64,000 nucleotides of DNA. Source: Nocardioides iriomotensis (GTDB lineage: Bacteria; Actinomycetota; Actinomycetes; Propionibacteriales; Nocardioidaceae). The DNA is taken from contig NZ_SDPU01000013.1 of assembly GCF_004168035.1 (NCBI RefSeq), forward strand, positions 1 through 64,000. Reading direction: 5' to 3'. This document shows, piece after piece, positions 32,662 through 40,794 of the stretch. Numbering within the stretch: the stretch's first letter is position 1; every line of letters begins with the position of its first letter. Under the pieces are notes generated by a model, which searched no databases, was not told the DNA's origin, and worked only from the letters and a program-made list of their open reading frames with translations. The position numbers and the translations under genes are program-made.

Positions 32662-34032
32662 CTAGAGGACGAGCGTGAGGACCAGTCCCAGCGCCGCGCA
32701 GACCCCCAGGGTGCGCAGCACGCTCCAGCCGGCCCTGAGCAGGAGGAACGCCGCCAGCAGCGCCACGACGACCGCCACCCAGTCGAGGGTGGCGAGGACG
32801 GGAAGCTCGACGGTGAAGGGGCCGAGCGCGACGTCGCGGGAGGCGTCGAACAGCGTGTGCGTGGCGAAGTAGACACCCAGGTTGGCGATCACGCCGACGA
32901 CGGCGGCGGTGATCCCGGTCATCGCGGCGGAGAGGGTGGCGTTGCCGCGCAGGCGTTCGACGTACGGCGCGCCGAGGAAGATGAACAGGAAGCAGGGCAC
33001 GAACGTCACCCACGTGGTGAGCAGCGACGCGAGGACGCCGGCGACCCAGGGGTCGAGCGAGCCGGGGTCGCGGAAGGCGCCGAGGAACGCCACGAACTGC
33101 ACCACCATGATCAGCGGCCCGGGCGTGGTCTCGGCCAGCGCGAGCCCGCGCGCCATCTCCCCCGGCGCCAGCCAGCCGTAGACCTCCACCGCCTTCTGGG
33201 CGACGAAGGCGAGCACCGCGTAGGCACCGCCGAACGTGACGAGCGCGGTGCCGCTGAAGAAGAGGCCCTGCTGGGCGTAGACGCTGTCGCCGCCGGCGAG
33301 GGCCGCGGCGAGGGCGACCGGGAGCAGCCAGACCGGCAGGCCGATGCCCAGCACGACGGCCGCGCGGCGCCAGGTCGGGCGGACGGTGTGCAGGGCGTCG
33401 TCGGGGACGACCGGGGCCGGCGCGTCGGGGTCGGCGCTCTCCGCCGGCATCGCCACGACCGCGGGACGCCAGCGGTGCAGGGCGACCCCGGCCAGGCCGG
33501 CGGCGAGCACGACCAGCGGGAACGGCAGGTGCAGCACCGCCAGCGCGACGAACGCGGCGACCGCGAGCCCGACCAGCGCCGGGTGGCGCAGCACCCGCCT
33601 GCCGACACGGACGACCGCCTGCACGACCACGGCCAGGACCGCGGGCGCGAGGCCCGCGAACAGGCCGGCGACGAAGGCGGTCTCGCCGAACCCGGCGTAC
33701 AGCGCCGAGAGCGCCAGCAGCGCGACCAGGCCGGGCAGCACGAACAGCACCCCGGCGATCAGGCCACCGACGGCTCCGTTGAGCAACCAGCCGACGTACA
33801 CGGCGAGCTGCTGCGCCTCGGGGCCGGGCAGCAGCATGCAGTAGTTGAGCGCGTGCAGGAACCGGCGCTCCCCGATCCAGCGGTTCTCGTCGACCATGCT
33901 GCGGTGCATCACCGCGATCTGGCCGGCCGGCCCGCCGAAGGTCTGCAGCGAGATCAGGAACCAGGCGCGGGTGGCCACGCGCAGCGGGACCAGGTGCCCG
34001 TCCCCGATGTCCCGAGAAAGTCCACTGACCAT
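32662..34032 (-). CDS. chrA: Chromate efflux transporter, ChrA family
   Basis: This 456-residue membrane protein is built of two homologous halves. The first holds LISLQTFGGPAGQIAVMHRSMVDENRWIGERRFLHALNYCMLLPGPEAQQLAVYVGWLL and the second, TALVTFGGAYAVLAFVAQKAVEVYGWLAPGEMARGLALAETTPGPLIMVVQFVAFLGAF. Both carry the FGG and PGP signatures of CHR proteins. It would export chromate (or a related oxyanion) with proton motive force. No chromate-sensing regulator is obvious; the downstream gene on this strand is the Bax-inhibitor protein. ATG 34032 overlaps nothing and follows the DUF3618 gene by nine bases. Confidence 0.92.
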   Translation of the reverse strand: MVSGLSRDIGDGHLVPLRVATRAWFLISLQTFGGPAGQIAVMHRSMVDENRWIGERRFLHALNYCMLLPGPEAQQLAVYVGWLLNGAVGGLIAGVLFVLPGLVALLALSALYAGFGETAFVAGLFAGLAPAVLAVVVQAVVRVGRRVLRHPALVGLAVAAFVALAVLHLPFPLVVLAAGLAGVALHRWRPAVVAMPAESADPDAPAPVVPDDALHTVRPTWRRAAVVLGIGLPVWLLPVALAAALAGGDSVYAQQGLFFSGTALVTFGGAYAVLAFVAQKAVEVYGWLAPGEMARGLALAETTPGPLIMVVQFVAFLGAFRDPGSLDPWVAGVLASLLTTWVTFVPCFLFIFLGAPYVERLRGNATLSAAMTGITAAVVGVIANLGVYFATHTLFDASRDVALGPFTVELPVLATLDWVAVVVALLAAFLLLRAGWSVLRTLGVCAALGLVLTLVL

Positions 34033-34041
34033 GTGGACAAT

Positions 34042-34233
34042 CTAGCGGCGTTTCCTCCACACGAGAACAGCGACCCCGAGGGTGAGAGCGACCGCGGCGA
34101 CGATCGCCGCCGGGCGCTTCTTCGCCTCGATGTTCTGCTGGAGGTGGTCGACCGTCTGGGCGAGCTGCTCGCGGTTGCGCTCGACCTCGGCCTGCGCGGC
34201 GGCGACCGCGGGGTCGACGTGGGTGGAGCTCAT
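34042..34233 (-). CDS. DUF3618 family small membrane protein
   Basis: This 63-residue protein has a coiled-coil helix (AAAQAEVERNREQLAQTVDHLQQNIEAKKRP) then one transmembrane helix (AAIVAAVALTLGVAVLVW) and a basic end (RKRR). This is the layout of DUF3618. Such proteins lie beside Holin-X proteins in actinobacteria, as here. Its function is unknown, though cell-envelope stress roles are suspected. ATG 34233 forms an ATGA overlap with the upstream gene's stop, and chrA follows nine bases later. Confidence 0.85.
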   Translation of the reverse strand: MSSTHVDPAVAAAQAEVERNREQLAQTVDHLQQNIEAKKRPAAIVAAVALTLGVAVLVWRKRR

Positions 34234-34634
34234 CGGCTGTGCCCTCCCTTGATGGTCTCGACGTCCTGCTTGACTCCCTCGACGGCGCGCTCGGGCGCCG
34301 GCGGCGTCGCCTGCGACACCTTGCCCTTGCCGACGACGGCGGCGATGCCCGCGGCGGCGAACAGCACCACCGCGACGATCAGCGCCGCGCCCCAGGCGGG
34401 CAGGACGAGGGCCAGCGCGAGGATGGCCGTGGCGATGAGGACCCCGAGCCCGAACAGCCCGAGGATGCCGGCCGCGCCGAACATCCCGGCGCCGACGCCG
34501 GCGGCCTTGCCCTTGGCGGTGAGCTCGGCCTTGGCCAGCTCGACCTCGCTGCGGACCAGCGCGCTGGTCTGCTCACTCAGGTCGTGCACCAGGGCGCCGA
34601 GCGTCTCCCTGTCGGTGTCGTGCGGTGCGCTCAT
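34230..34634 (-). CDS. Holin-X type (DUF1469/phage holin superfamily) membrane protein
   Basis: This 134-residue protein has an amphipathic start (LGALVHDLSEQTSALVRSEVELAKAELTAKGKAAGVGAG), then two long hydrophobic helices (FGAAGILGLFGLGVLIATAILALAL and WGAALIVAVVLFAAAGIAAVVG), followed by a charged tail. This is the actinobacterial Holin-X architecture. It is not a phage gene; these are chromosomal membrane proteins of unknown role. It is translationally coupled (ATGA) to the DUF3618 gene. Confidence 0.87.
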   Translation of the reverse strand: MSAPHDTDRETLGALVHDLSEQTSALVRSEVELAKAELTAKGKAAGVGAGMFGAAGILGLFGLGVLIATAILALALVLPAWGAALIVAVVLFAAAGIAAVVGKGKVSQATPPAPERAVEGVKQDVETIKGGHSR

Positions 34635-34670
34635 GTGGTTCGAGTGCCCACACCACCCCCGGGTAAACCC

Positions 34671-35147
34671 CTACCGCACCAGCGGGACGAGCCGGGACGG
34701 GTCGCGCGGCTTGCGCCACGAGACGGTCGCGGGGCTGAGCGGCTCGCCGCAGGACGTGCACGTGTCGGCGCTCGCGGTCTCGCGTCCGCAGCGGTCGTGC
34801 ACGACGTGCATCACGCCGCTGCCCCGCGGGCGGTGCCGCTCACCCCAGAGCACGAGCGCGTTGAGCAGCGGCAGCAGGTCGGCCCCCGCGTCGGTCAGCA
34901 CGTAGCCGTCCCGCGTGCGCTGGCCGTCGCGGTACGGCGTCCGCTCGAGGAGCCCGGCGTCGACCATGCCGGCGAGCCGCTTGGCCAGCACGCTGTCGGC
35001 CACGCCGAGGCGCGCCCGGAACTCGTCGTACCGGGTGACGCCCTGGAACGCCTCGCGCAGCACGAGCAGCACCCACGGGTCGCCGACGACGTCGAGCGAG
35101 CGGGCGATCGGGCAGGTCGCCTCGGACCAGTCGGAGCGCAGCGGCAT
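34671..35147 (-). CDS. HxlR-type winged-helix regulator with zinc-ribbon-like end
   Basis: This 158-residue HxlR-family protein starts CPIARSLDVVGDPWVLLVLREAFQGVTRYDEFRARLGVADSVLAKRLAGMVDAGLLERTPYRDG, the usual HTH with a Cys near residue 12. An extra C-terminal region holds RCGRETASADTCTSCGEPLSP, whose cysteines could bind zinc. Redox or metal sensing is plausible. It is divergent from an MFS transporter gene 63 bases away, its probable target. Confidence 0.87.
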   Translation of the reverse strand: MPLRSDWSEATCPIARSLDVVGDPWVLLVLREAFQGVTRYDEFRARLGVADSVLAKRLAGMVDAGLLERTPYRDGQRTRDGYVLTDAGADLLPLLNALVLWGERHRPRGSGVMHVVHDRCGRETASADTCTSCGEPLSPATVSWRKPRDPSRLVPLVR

Positions 35148-35177
35148 GGTGCGTGTCCGTTCCTCGGAACTCGGATG

Positions 35178-35210
35178 TTGACTTCTTTCAAGAGAGTCTA
35201 GTCTCTCCCC
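35178..35210 (+). promoter_or_regulatory. Candidate promoter and palindrome in the HxlR/MFS divergent region
   Basis: TTGACT at 35178-35183 looks like a -35 element. Downstream, GAGAG (35192-35196) and CTCTC (35203-35207) bracket TCTAGT, forming a small palindrome just before the MFS start codon. An HxlR dimer could bind there and control both genes. No clear -10 hexamer at 17-base spacing is visible. Confidence 0.4.
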
Positions 35211-36482
35211 ATGGCCACGATCACCCCCGTCCGCCGCGGCGTGCACCCCGCCTGGCTCGTCGCCGCCGTCGCGTTCGTGGCGCTGATCGGGGCCGCCGGG
35301 TTCCGCGCCGCGCCCGGCGTGCTGATGGTGCCCCTGCAGGACGAGTTCGGCTGGAGCCGCGGCGTGCTGTCGCTGGCGGTGGGCGTCAACCTGGTGCTGT
35401 TCGGGCTCACCGCGCCGTTCGCGGCCGCCCTGATGGACCGCTTCGGCATCCGCCGGGTCACCTCGGTGGCCCTGACGCTGATCGCCTTCGGGGCGGGCCT
35501 GACGGTCTTCGTCCAGCAGAGCTGGCAGATCGTGCTCACCTGGGGCGTGCTGATCGGGCTCGGCACCGGGTCGATGGCGCTGGTGTTCGCGGCCACCGTC
35601 GCCAACCGCTGGTTCGTGACGCGGCGCGGCCTGGTGATGGGCATCCTCACCGCGGGCAGTGCGACCGGCCAGCTCGTCTTCCTGCCGATCGTCGCCGCCA
35701 CCGCCGAGGTGGCCGGCTGGCGCACCGCCTCCCTGGTCATCGCCGCAGCCGCCCTCGCGGTCGTCCCGCTCGTGTGGCTCGTGCTGCGCGACCACCCCAG
35801 CGACCTCGGCGTCATGGCGTACGGCGCGTCGGAGCCCACGCCCCGGCCGGTCCCGCACCCGGCCGGCGCCGCCCGCGCCGCGATCCAGGCGTTCCGCGAC
35901 GCCTCGCACAGCCGCACCTTCTGGGCGCTGATGGCCGGCTTCGCGATCTGCGGCGCCACCACCAACGGGCTGATCGGCACCCACTTCGTGCCCGCCGCCC
36001 ACGACCACGGCATGGCGCAGACGACCGCCGCCGGCCTGCTCGCCGTCGTCGGCATCTTCGACATCGTCGGCACGGTCGCCTCCGGCTGGCTCACCGACCG
36101 GTTCGACCCCCGCCTGCTGCTGGGCTTCTACTACTTCTTCCGCGGCGTCGGCCTGGCGCTGCTGCCGGTGCTGCTCAACGACGCCGTGCACCCGAGCATG
36201 GTCGCCTTCGTGGTGATCTACGGCCTGGACTGGGTGGCCACCGTGCCGCCGACCGTCGCGCTGTGCCGCAACGTCTTTGGCGACTCCGGCACGGTGGTGT
36301 TCGGCTGGGTGTTCGCGTCGCACCAGGTCGGTGCCGCGCTCGCCTCGGTGGCCGCCGGCTTCGCGCGCGACGCGACCGGGACCTACACGGCCGCCTGGTT
36401 CAGCGCCGCCGCGCTCTGCGTCGTGGCGGCCGCGCTGTCGGTCGGGATCCGTCGGGACGCGCGGCACCCCGTCACGGGGTGA
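35211..36482 (+). CDS. MFS transporter
   Basis: This 423-residue protein has twelve hydrophobic segments. The loop motif ALMDRFGIRRV after helix 2 and its later counterpart SGWLTDRFDPRLLLG are MFS signatures. GVLMVPLQDEFGWSRGVLSLAVGVNLVLFG resembles the OFA/monocarboxylate porter branch. Substrate may be a small organic acid or drug. The gene is controlled probably by the divergent HxlR regulator. The following acyl-CoA synthetase gene starts 16 bases later and may be co-transcribed. Confidence 0.9.
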   Translation: MATITPVRRGVHPAWLVAAVAFVALIGAAGFRAAPGVLMVPLQDEFGWSRGVLSLAVGVNLVLFGLTAPFAAALMDRFGIRRVTSVALTLIAFGAGLTVFVQQSWQIVLTWGVLIGLGTGSMALVFAATVANRWFVTRRGLVMGILTAGSATGQLVFLPIVAATAEVAGWRTASLVIAAAALAVVPLVWLVLRDHPSDLGVMAYGASEPTPRPVPHPAGAARAAIQAFRDASHSRTFWALMAGFAICGATTNGLIGTHFVPAAHDHGMAQTTAAGLLAVVGIFDIVGTVASGWLTDRFDPRLLLGFYYFFRGVGLALLPVLLNDAVHPSMVAFVVIYGLDWVATVPPTVALCRNVFGDSGTVVFGWVFASHQVGAALASVAAGFARDATGTYTAAWFSAAALCVVAAALSVGIRRDARHPVTG

Positions 36483-36498
36483 GCCCTATCTTCGAGGG

Positions 36499-38067
36499 AT
36501 GGATGCTGCGCTCGGCCTTGCTCCCCTGACCCCGCTCGCCCAGCTCGACCGGGCCGCGGACTACTTCCCCGACCGGGTCGCCTACCGCTTCGAGGGCGCG
36601 TCGACCACCTACGCCGGGCTCCGCGAGCAGGTACGGCGGGCGGCGGGGCTGCTGGTCGAGGCCGGTGTGCGGCGCGGGGACCGGGTGGCGGTGCTGGCGC
36701 GCAACGTGCCCGTCGCGCTGCTCGCGCACTTCGCGGTGCCGTGGGCCGGCGGCGTGCTGGTCGCGCTCAACCACCGGCTCGCCGCCGGCGAGCTGCACGG
36801 CATCCTCGAGCACGCCGAGCCGCGGCTGCTCGTCGCCGAGCAGGACCTCGCGGACCTCGCGGACGACGCCGTCGCGGGTCTCGACCTCCCGGTGCTGCCC
36901 GACTCCGCGCTCCTGACGGCGGCCGTGTCATCGGCGGACGCCGTACCCGAGCGGCACGGGGTCACCGACGAGCTCGACCTGATCACCCTCAACTACACGA
37001 GCGGCACGACCGGTTCGCCGAAGGGCGTGATGTACCGGCACCGCGGCGCCGCCCTGCAGTCGATCGCGATGGCGTACCACCTGCGGCTGGAGATGGACTC
37101 GGTCTACCTCTGGACGCTGCCGATGTTCCACTGCAACGGCTGGTCGTTCCCGTGGGCGGTCGCCGCGGCCGGCGCGACGTCGCTGTGCACCGGCACCACC
37201 GACCCGGAGCAGCTGTGGCAGCTGATCCGGGACGAGACGGTCACCCACTTCTGCGCCGCGCCGACCCTGCTGACCAGCCTGCTGACGTCGCCCGCCGCGG
37301 CCCCGGTGGAGCAGCCCCTCACCGTGGCCACCGGCGGTGCCCCGCCGACCCCGGCGCTGATCCGGCGGGCCGAGCAGCTCGGCCTGCACGTGGTGCACCT
37401 CTACGGGCTGACCGAGACCTACGGCCCCTCGCTGATCTGCGACTGGCAGCCGGAGTGGGACGGGCTGCCCGAGGACGAGCAGGCCGAGAAGCTGTCCCGG
37501 CAGGGCATCCCCAACGTCATGGGCGCGACGGTCACCCTGGAGCCGGTGCCGGGCGACGACGGCCGGGGGCTCGCCGAGCTGACGATCGCCGGCAACACGG
37601 TGATGGCGGGCTACTACCGCGACGACGCGGCGACGGCCGCGGCCACGGTCGGCGACGACCGGTTCCGCACCGGCGACCTCGGCGTGCAGCACGACGACCG
37701 CTACTTCCAGCTCCAGGACCGGGCGAAGGACGTCATCATCAGCGGCGGCGAGAACATCTCCTCGATCGAGGTCGAGCGGGTCCTCGCCGAGCACCCCGCC
37801 GTCAGCGAGTCGGCGGTGGTCGCCCGGCCGGACGAGACGTGGGGCGAGGTGCCCGTCGCGTTCGTGACGCTGAGCGACGACGCCGGCGACGTCTCCGAGG
37901 ACGAGCTGATCGAGTTCGTGAAGTCCCGGATCGCGCGCTACAAGGCGCCCAAGCACGTGGTGTTCGGGCCGCTACCGAAGACGGCGACCGGCAAGATCCA
38001 GAAGTTCGAGCTGCGGACCCGGGTCGGCGAGCAGCCCGCGGGCCCCGGGGCAGATACGCCGCGCTGA
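36499..38067 (+). CDS. Acyl-CoA synthetase (AMP-dependent synthetase/ligase)
   Basis: This 522-residue ANL-superfamily enzyme has the ATP-binding loop NYTSGTTGSPKGVMYRHRG near residue 165. GLTETYG is near 310, and RTGDLGVQHDDRYFQLQDRAKDVIISGGENISSIEVE near 390. The catalytic lysine motif PKTATGKIQKFELR lies at the C-terminus. It activates a carboxylic acid as its acyl-CoA, most likely a medium- or long-chain fatty acid. ATG 36499 lies 16 bases after the MFS stop, with GAGGG in front. Confidence 0.91.
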   Translation: MDAALGLAPLTPLAQLDRAADYFPDRVAYRFEGASTTYAGLREQVRRAAGLLVEAGVRRGDRVAVLARNVPVALLAHFAVPWAGGVLVALNHRLAAGELHGILEHAEPRLLVAEQDLADLADDAVAGLDLPVLPDSALLTAAVSSADAVPERHGVTDELDLITLNYTSGTTGSPKGVMYRHRGAALQSIAMAYHLRLEMDSVYLWTLPMFHCNGWSFPWAVAAAGATSLCTGTTDPEQLWQLIRDETVTHFCAAPTLLTSLLTSPAAAPVEQPLTVATGGAPPTPALIRRAEQLGLHVVHLYGLTETYGPSLICDWQPEWDGLPEDEQAEKLSRQGIPNVMGATVTLEPVPGDDGRGLAELTIAGNTVMAGYYRDDAATAAATVGDDRFRTGDLGVQHDDRYFQLQDRAKDVIISGGENISSIEVERVLAEHPAVSESAVVARPDETWGEVPVAFVTLSDDAGDVSEDELIEFVKSRIARYKAPKHVVFGPLPKTATGKIQKFELRTRVGEQPAGPGADTPR

Positions 38068-38146
38068 GGATGTCACCCGCGGCGCAGCGGTCCTACGCTG
38101 CGCGCTGGAGGCCCCGTCGTACCCCAGACCAGACCTGGAGGTCGAC

Positions 38147-38647
38147 ATGTCCGCTTCGCCCCGCCGCAGTGCCGCCGCCTTCGCCCTCGGCATCCTCGCC
38201 GCGCTGACGGCCGGTGTCCTGCTCAACCAGTCCACGGCGTCGGGGGCGTCGCCGAGCGACCTCTCGTTGCGCTACGAGGGGGCGACCTTCCGGTACGTCG
38301 ACGCGCCACCGCTGCAGGGGCCCGACGAGTTCGCCCCCTCGCCCGGCGACTCGTTCGTGCTCACCAACCACCTGTTCCGCGGCAAGGACAAGGTCGGGAA
38401 CCTGGCCGCCACCTGTGCTGTGGTCAAGGGCGCGACCGTTCCCGAGGACTCCCGGCTGCTCTGCTACGGCGTCTACACGCTTCCTGGCGGCACGGTCAGC
38501 GGCATCACCACCACACGGCTCGGCGGTGCGAACACGGTCATCTCGATCACCGGCGGGACCGGCCGCTACGTCGGCGCCCAGGGTGTCGCGGTGGAGCACA
38601 GCACCGGTGAGGACACCGGCACGGTGCACGTCGACTTCACGGGGTGA
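38147..38647 (+). CDS. Secreted dirigent/allene oxide cyclase-like barrel protein
   Basis: This 166-residue protein has an N-terminal signal segment (RRSAAAFALGILAALTAGVLLNQSTASGA). Its beta-barrel features include RYEGATFRYVDAPP, GDSFVLTNHLFRGKDKVGNLAATCAVVKG and ISITGGTGRYVGAQGVAVEH. The GTGRYxGAxG motif is characteristic of allene oxide cyclase barrel and dirigent-like proteins. Bacterial members are of unknown function. It should act outside the cell. The start ATG 38147 follows a GGAGG at about 38140. Confidence 0.8.
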   Translation: MSASPRRSAAAFALGILAALTAGVLLNQSTASGASPSDLSLRYEGATFRYVDAPPLQGPDEFAPSPGDSFVLTNHLFRGKDKVGNLAATCAVVKGATVPEDSRLLCYGVYTLPGGTVSGITTTRLGGANTVISITGGTGRYVGAQGVAVEHSTGEDTGTVHVDFTG

Positions 38648-38683
38648 CGCCGGTGAGCATGAGCGACCGTGGGACGGCGCGGG

Positions 38684-38756
38684 TGCCCCCGGTCAGACTC
38701 GAACTGACACTGAGAGGTGTTTAAGACCTCTGCCTCTGCCATTGGGCTACGGGGGC
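38684..38756 (-). tRNA. Class I tRNA with anticodon UAA (tRNA-Leu-like, short variable loop)
   Basis: The minus strand folds as a complete cloverleaf of 73 bases. The acceptor stem is GCCCCCG/CGGGGGC, and the D-arm is GCCC...AGGC with one mismatch. The anticodon arm is GAGGT-CTTAAAC-ACCTC, the variable loop has five bases (TCAGT), and the T-arm is GTCAG-TTCGAGT-CTGAC. Discriminator A follows, then CCC, so CCA is not encoded. The anticodon is UAA, for the rare leucine codon UUA. Bacterial leucine tRNAs normally have a long variable arm, which is absent here. Confidence 0.8.
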
Positions 38757-39538
38757 GGATCCAACAGCCCCGAGGTTACGGGCACTGGCGACGTCACGAC
38801 CCCCGGCTTGGCGAGAACGATCAGCGCAGATCGATCCAGCGCGCCGGGCCGTGGTCCATCAGCGTGAACCGTGGCGAGAAGTTCACAATCTCGGTGCCCA
38901 TGGCGAGCTGGAGCCTGCTCACGTGACTCGGGAAGGCGGCGACGGGCACGCTGGCAGTGACGCAGTTACTGTCGACCTTGGATCGCACAGACGCCGACGA
39001 ACCTTGCAGCCCCACTGTTCCCGTACGCACGCCGTCCGGGCTCACGTACACGATGATCTCGCCCACCATGACCGCGGCACCGGGATAGGCGACGATCGCC
39101 TTGTAGGCATACGACGTCCCAGGGCTGAGACTGGGCGACGAGGCCTTCCTCGTGCACCAACGCAACTTGAACGACGAACGACCGACTCCCGAGCCGAACG
39201 CGACCGATGTCAAATCTGTCGCCTTTCGCACAGACGCGTTGGCGCTCTTCCCTCCCTTGAGGGCCTCCAAGTCGTCGATCGGGTCCGATTTGGTCGTCAT
39301 GGATGAGTTGAGGCCCGCAGCGGGCCAAGCCGACAACCCGGCCACCACGACAGCGAGCATTACGAGCAGCGCCGCATGAGTGCGCGTGCGAGAACGCATG
39401 AGATCCCCCGTCTTCGTGTCACCTTGTCAAGTGCAGACACAGACTGCCAGCGCGCATCGAGCACTGCAGGCACATCGAGTCCGATGTGTCGGCGCTCACA
39501 CGAACCTTCCGCGACTATGCCATTGGGCTACGGGGGCG
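38737..39538. mobile_element. Segment flanked by 21-bp direct repeats derived from a tRNA 5' end (att-like)
   Basis: The first 20 bases of the tRNA (plus one flanking base) at 38737-38757 recur exactly at 39518-39538, in the same orientation, 781 bases away. The rest of the tRNA is not present at the second site. Between them lies one gene for a secreted protein, and the DNA is visibly less GC-rich than its surroundings. This is the arrangement left by integration into a tRNA gene. No integrase is present, so it would be a remnant or an element mobilised in trans. Confidence 0.6.
38821..39399 (-). CDS. Secreted protein of unknown function, inside the tRNA-flanked segment
   Basis: This 192-residue protein has a signal peptide (RTHAALLVMLAVVVAGLSAWPAAG, about residues 7-30). 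The mature part contains FGSGVGRSSFKLRWCTRKASSPSLSPG, then VMVGEIIVYVSPDGVRTGTVGLQGSS and NCVTASVPVAAFPSHVSRLQLAMGTEIVNFSPRFT. Two cysteines (in RWCTRK and SNCVTA) could form a disulfide. I recognise no family. The base composition is lower in GC than nearby genes, in agreement with transfer. ATG 39399 is the natural start for the signal peptide. Confidence 0.7.
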   Translation of the reverse strand: MRSRTRTHAALLVMLAVVVAGLSAWPAAGLNSSMTTKSDPIDDLEALKGGKSANASVRKATDLTSVAFGSGVGRSSFKLRWCTRKASSPSLSPGTSYAYKAIVAYPGAAVMVGEIIVYVSPDGVRTGTVGLQGSSASVRSKVDSNCVTASVPVAAFPSHVSRLQLAMGTEIVNFSPRFTLMDHGPARWIDLR

Positions 39539-39544
39539 TGGTGC

Positions 39545-40396
39545 TCAGTCTTCCAGCGCGGCCAGCGACGCCGCACGACCGAGCACCGCGTCCAGCATCG
39601 GCTCGGTGAGCTTGCCGGTGAAGGTGTTCTGCTGGCTCGGGTGGTAGCTGCCCAGCAGGACCACCTCGCGGCCGTCGGGCGCGACGAGCACGGCCTCGGC
39701 GCCGTGCCCGAACCGTGGTTTGGGCCTGGGAACGTCGTACCCCACCTCGCGGAACACCCGCAGCGCGGCGTCCCAGCCGTAGGAGCCGAGGCACACCACG
39801 GCCCGCAGCCGGTCCGAGACGAGCGCGACCTCGCGGTGCAGCCACGGCGCGCAGGTGTCGCGCTCGTCGGTCGTCGGCTTGTTGTCCGGAGGTGCGCAGC
39901 GCACGGTCGCGACCATCCGGGTCCGGACCAGCCGCTGCCCGTCGCCTGCGTGCAGCGAGGTCTCCTGCACGGCCAGCCCGACGCGGTGCAGCGAGGCGAA
40001 GAGCCAGTCGCCGGACCGGTCGCCGGTGAAGATCCGGCCGGTGCGGTTGCCGCCGTTCGCGGCGGGCGCCAGCCCCATGATCAGCACCGATGGGTGCGGG
40101 TCGCCCCAGCCGCCGATCGGCCTGCCCCAGTAGGGCTCCCCCGCGAACGACGCCCGCTTCCCCACGGCGACGTCCTCGCGCCAGCGCACCAGCCGGTCGC
40201 AGGCGCGGCACACGGAGATCGCCGCCTCGAGGTCGTCCAGGGTCGCGCCGCGCGCGGTGCGTCGTACCGCGGCAGCCGTCCGAGCCACCGGTGTGTCGGC
40301 TGTGGCGGGGTCGTCCGGCCAGCCGGTCCCCGGAGGCACCGGGGACGGGAACGCCTCGCCCGTCACCGGGTGCGGAAGCGGGACGGGCCGGACCAT
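39545..40396 (-). CDS. Uracil-DNA glycosylase, family 5 (UdgB)
   Basis: This 283-residue enzyme has the N-terminal iron-sulfur region with cysteines in [10 protein letters not shown]. Motif 1 is [28 protein letters not shown] and motif 3 is [18 protein letters not shown]. These identify the family 5 uracil-DNA glycosylases, which remove uracil and other deaminated bases from DNA. Further cysteines in [13 protein letters not shown] and DTCAPW complete the cluster ligands. The gene ends six bases after the second tRNA-derived repeat. Confidence 0.92.
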   Translation of the reverse strand: MVRPVPLPHPVTGEAFPSPVPPGTGWPDDPATADTPVARTAAAVRRTARGATLDDLEAAISVCRACDRLVRWREDVAVGKRASFAGEPYWGRPIGGWGDPHPSVLIMGLAPAANGGNRTGRIFTGDRSGDWLFASLHRVGLAVQETSLHAGDGQRLVRTRMVATVRCAPPDNKPTTDERDTCAPWLHREVALVSDRLRAVVCLGSYGWDAALRVFREVGYDVPRPKPRFGHGAEAVLVAPDGREVVLLGSYHPSQQNTFTGKLTEPMLDAVLGRAASLAALED

Positions 40397-40446
40397 GGCC
40401 CCATCCTCCCGGGGTCCATGGCCCGGCCCGTCGACCGGGGGTCCCG

Positions 40447-40731
40447 CTACGACTGCGGGTACGGGGTGGACTGGTCGGCGCCACTGCTGTGGCTGCCGAC
40501 CTTCTCCTTGGCGGCCGCGGTCGCCGACGAGGCGGTCTCCACGACCTTGTCCCTCACGTGCGGGGCCTGCTCCTTGATCGTCTGGCCGGCCTCGCTGGCC
40601 TTGGCCCGGACCCGCGGGTCCTGGGCGATCTTCGTGGCCCCTGCCTTGATCTGCTCGTAGCGCTCGCGTCCGGCGCGGCTGCCGAGGACGTAGCCCACGG
40701 CGGCGGCGGCCAGCAGGGTCAGCTTCTTCAT
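40447..40731 (-). CDS. YtxH-like small membrane-associated protein
   Basis: This 94-residue protein starts with a short hydrophobic segment ([25 protein letters not shown]) that carries the GSRAGRERY motif of YtxH-like proteins. An amphipathic, Ala/Lys/Glu-rich helix follows. Its likely place is the membrane; the function is unknown. A GGAGCGACG ribosome binding site precedes ATG 40731. Confidence 0.82.
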   Translation of the reverse strand: MKKLTLLAAAAVGYVLGSRAGRERYEQIKAGATKIAQDPRVRAKASEAGQTIKEQAPHVRDKVVETASSATAAAKEKVGSHSSGADQSTPYPQS

Positions 40732-40794
40732 CGTCGCTCCTTCGTCAGTGCGGCGTCCCTCGTCCTTCCTGGACCTACCCGAGGAGCAGCCGGG

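Noticed and set aside
34230-34634. Prophage holin and so a phage remnant
   Set aside because: Holin-X proteins are common chromosomal genes in actinobacteria, and no other phage gene is near.
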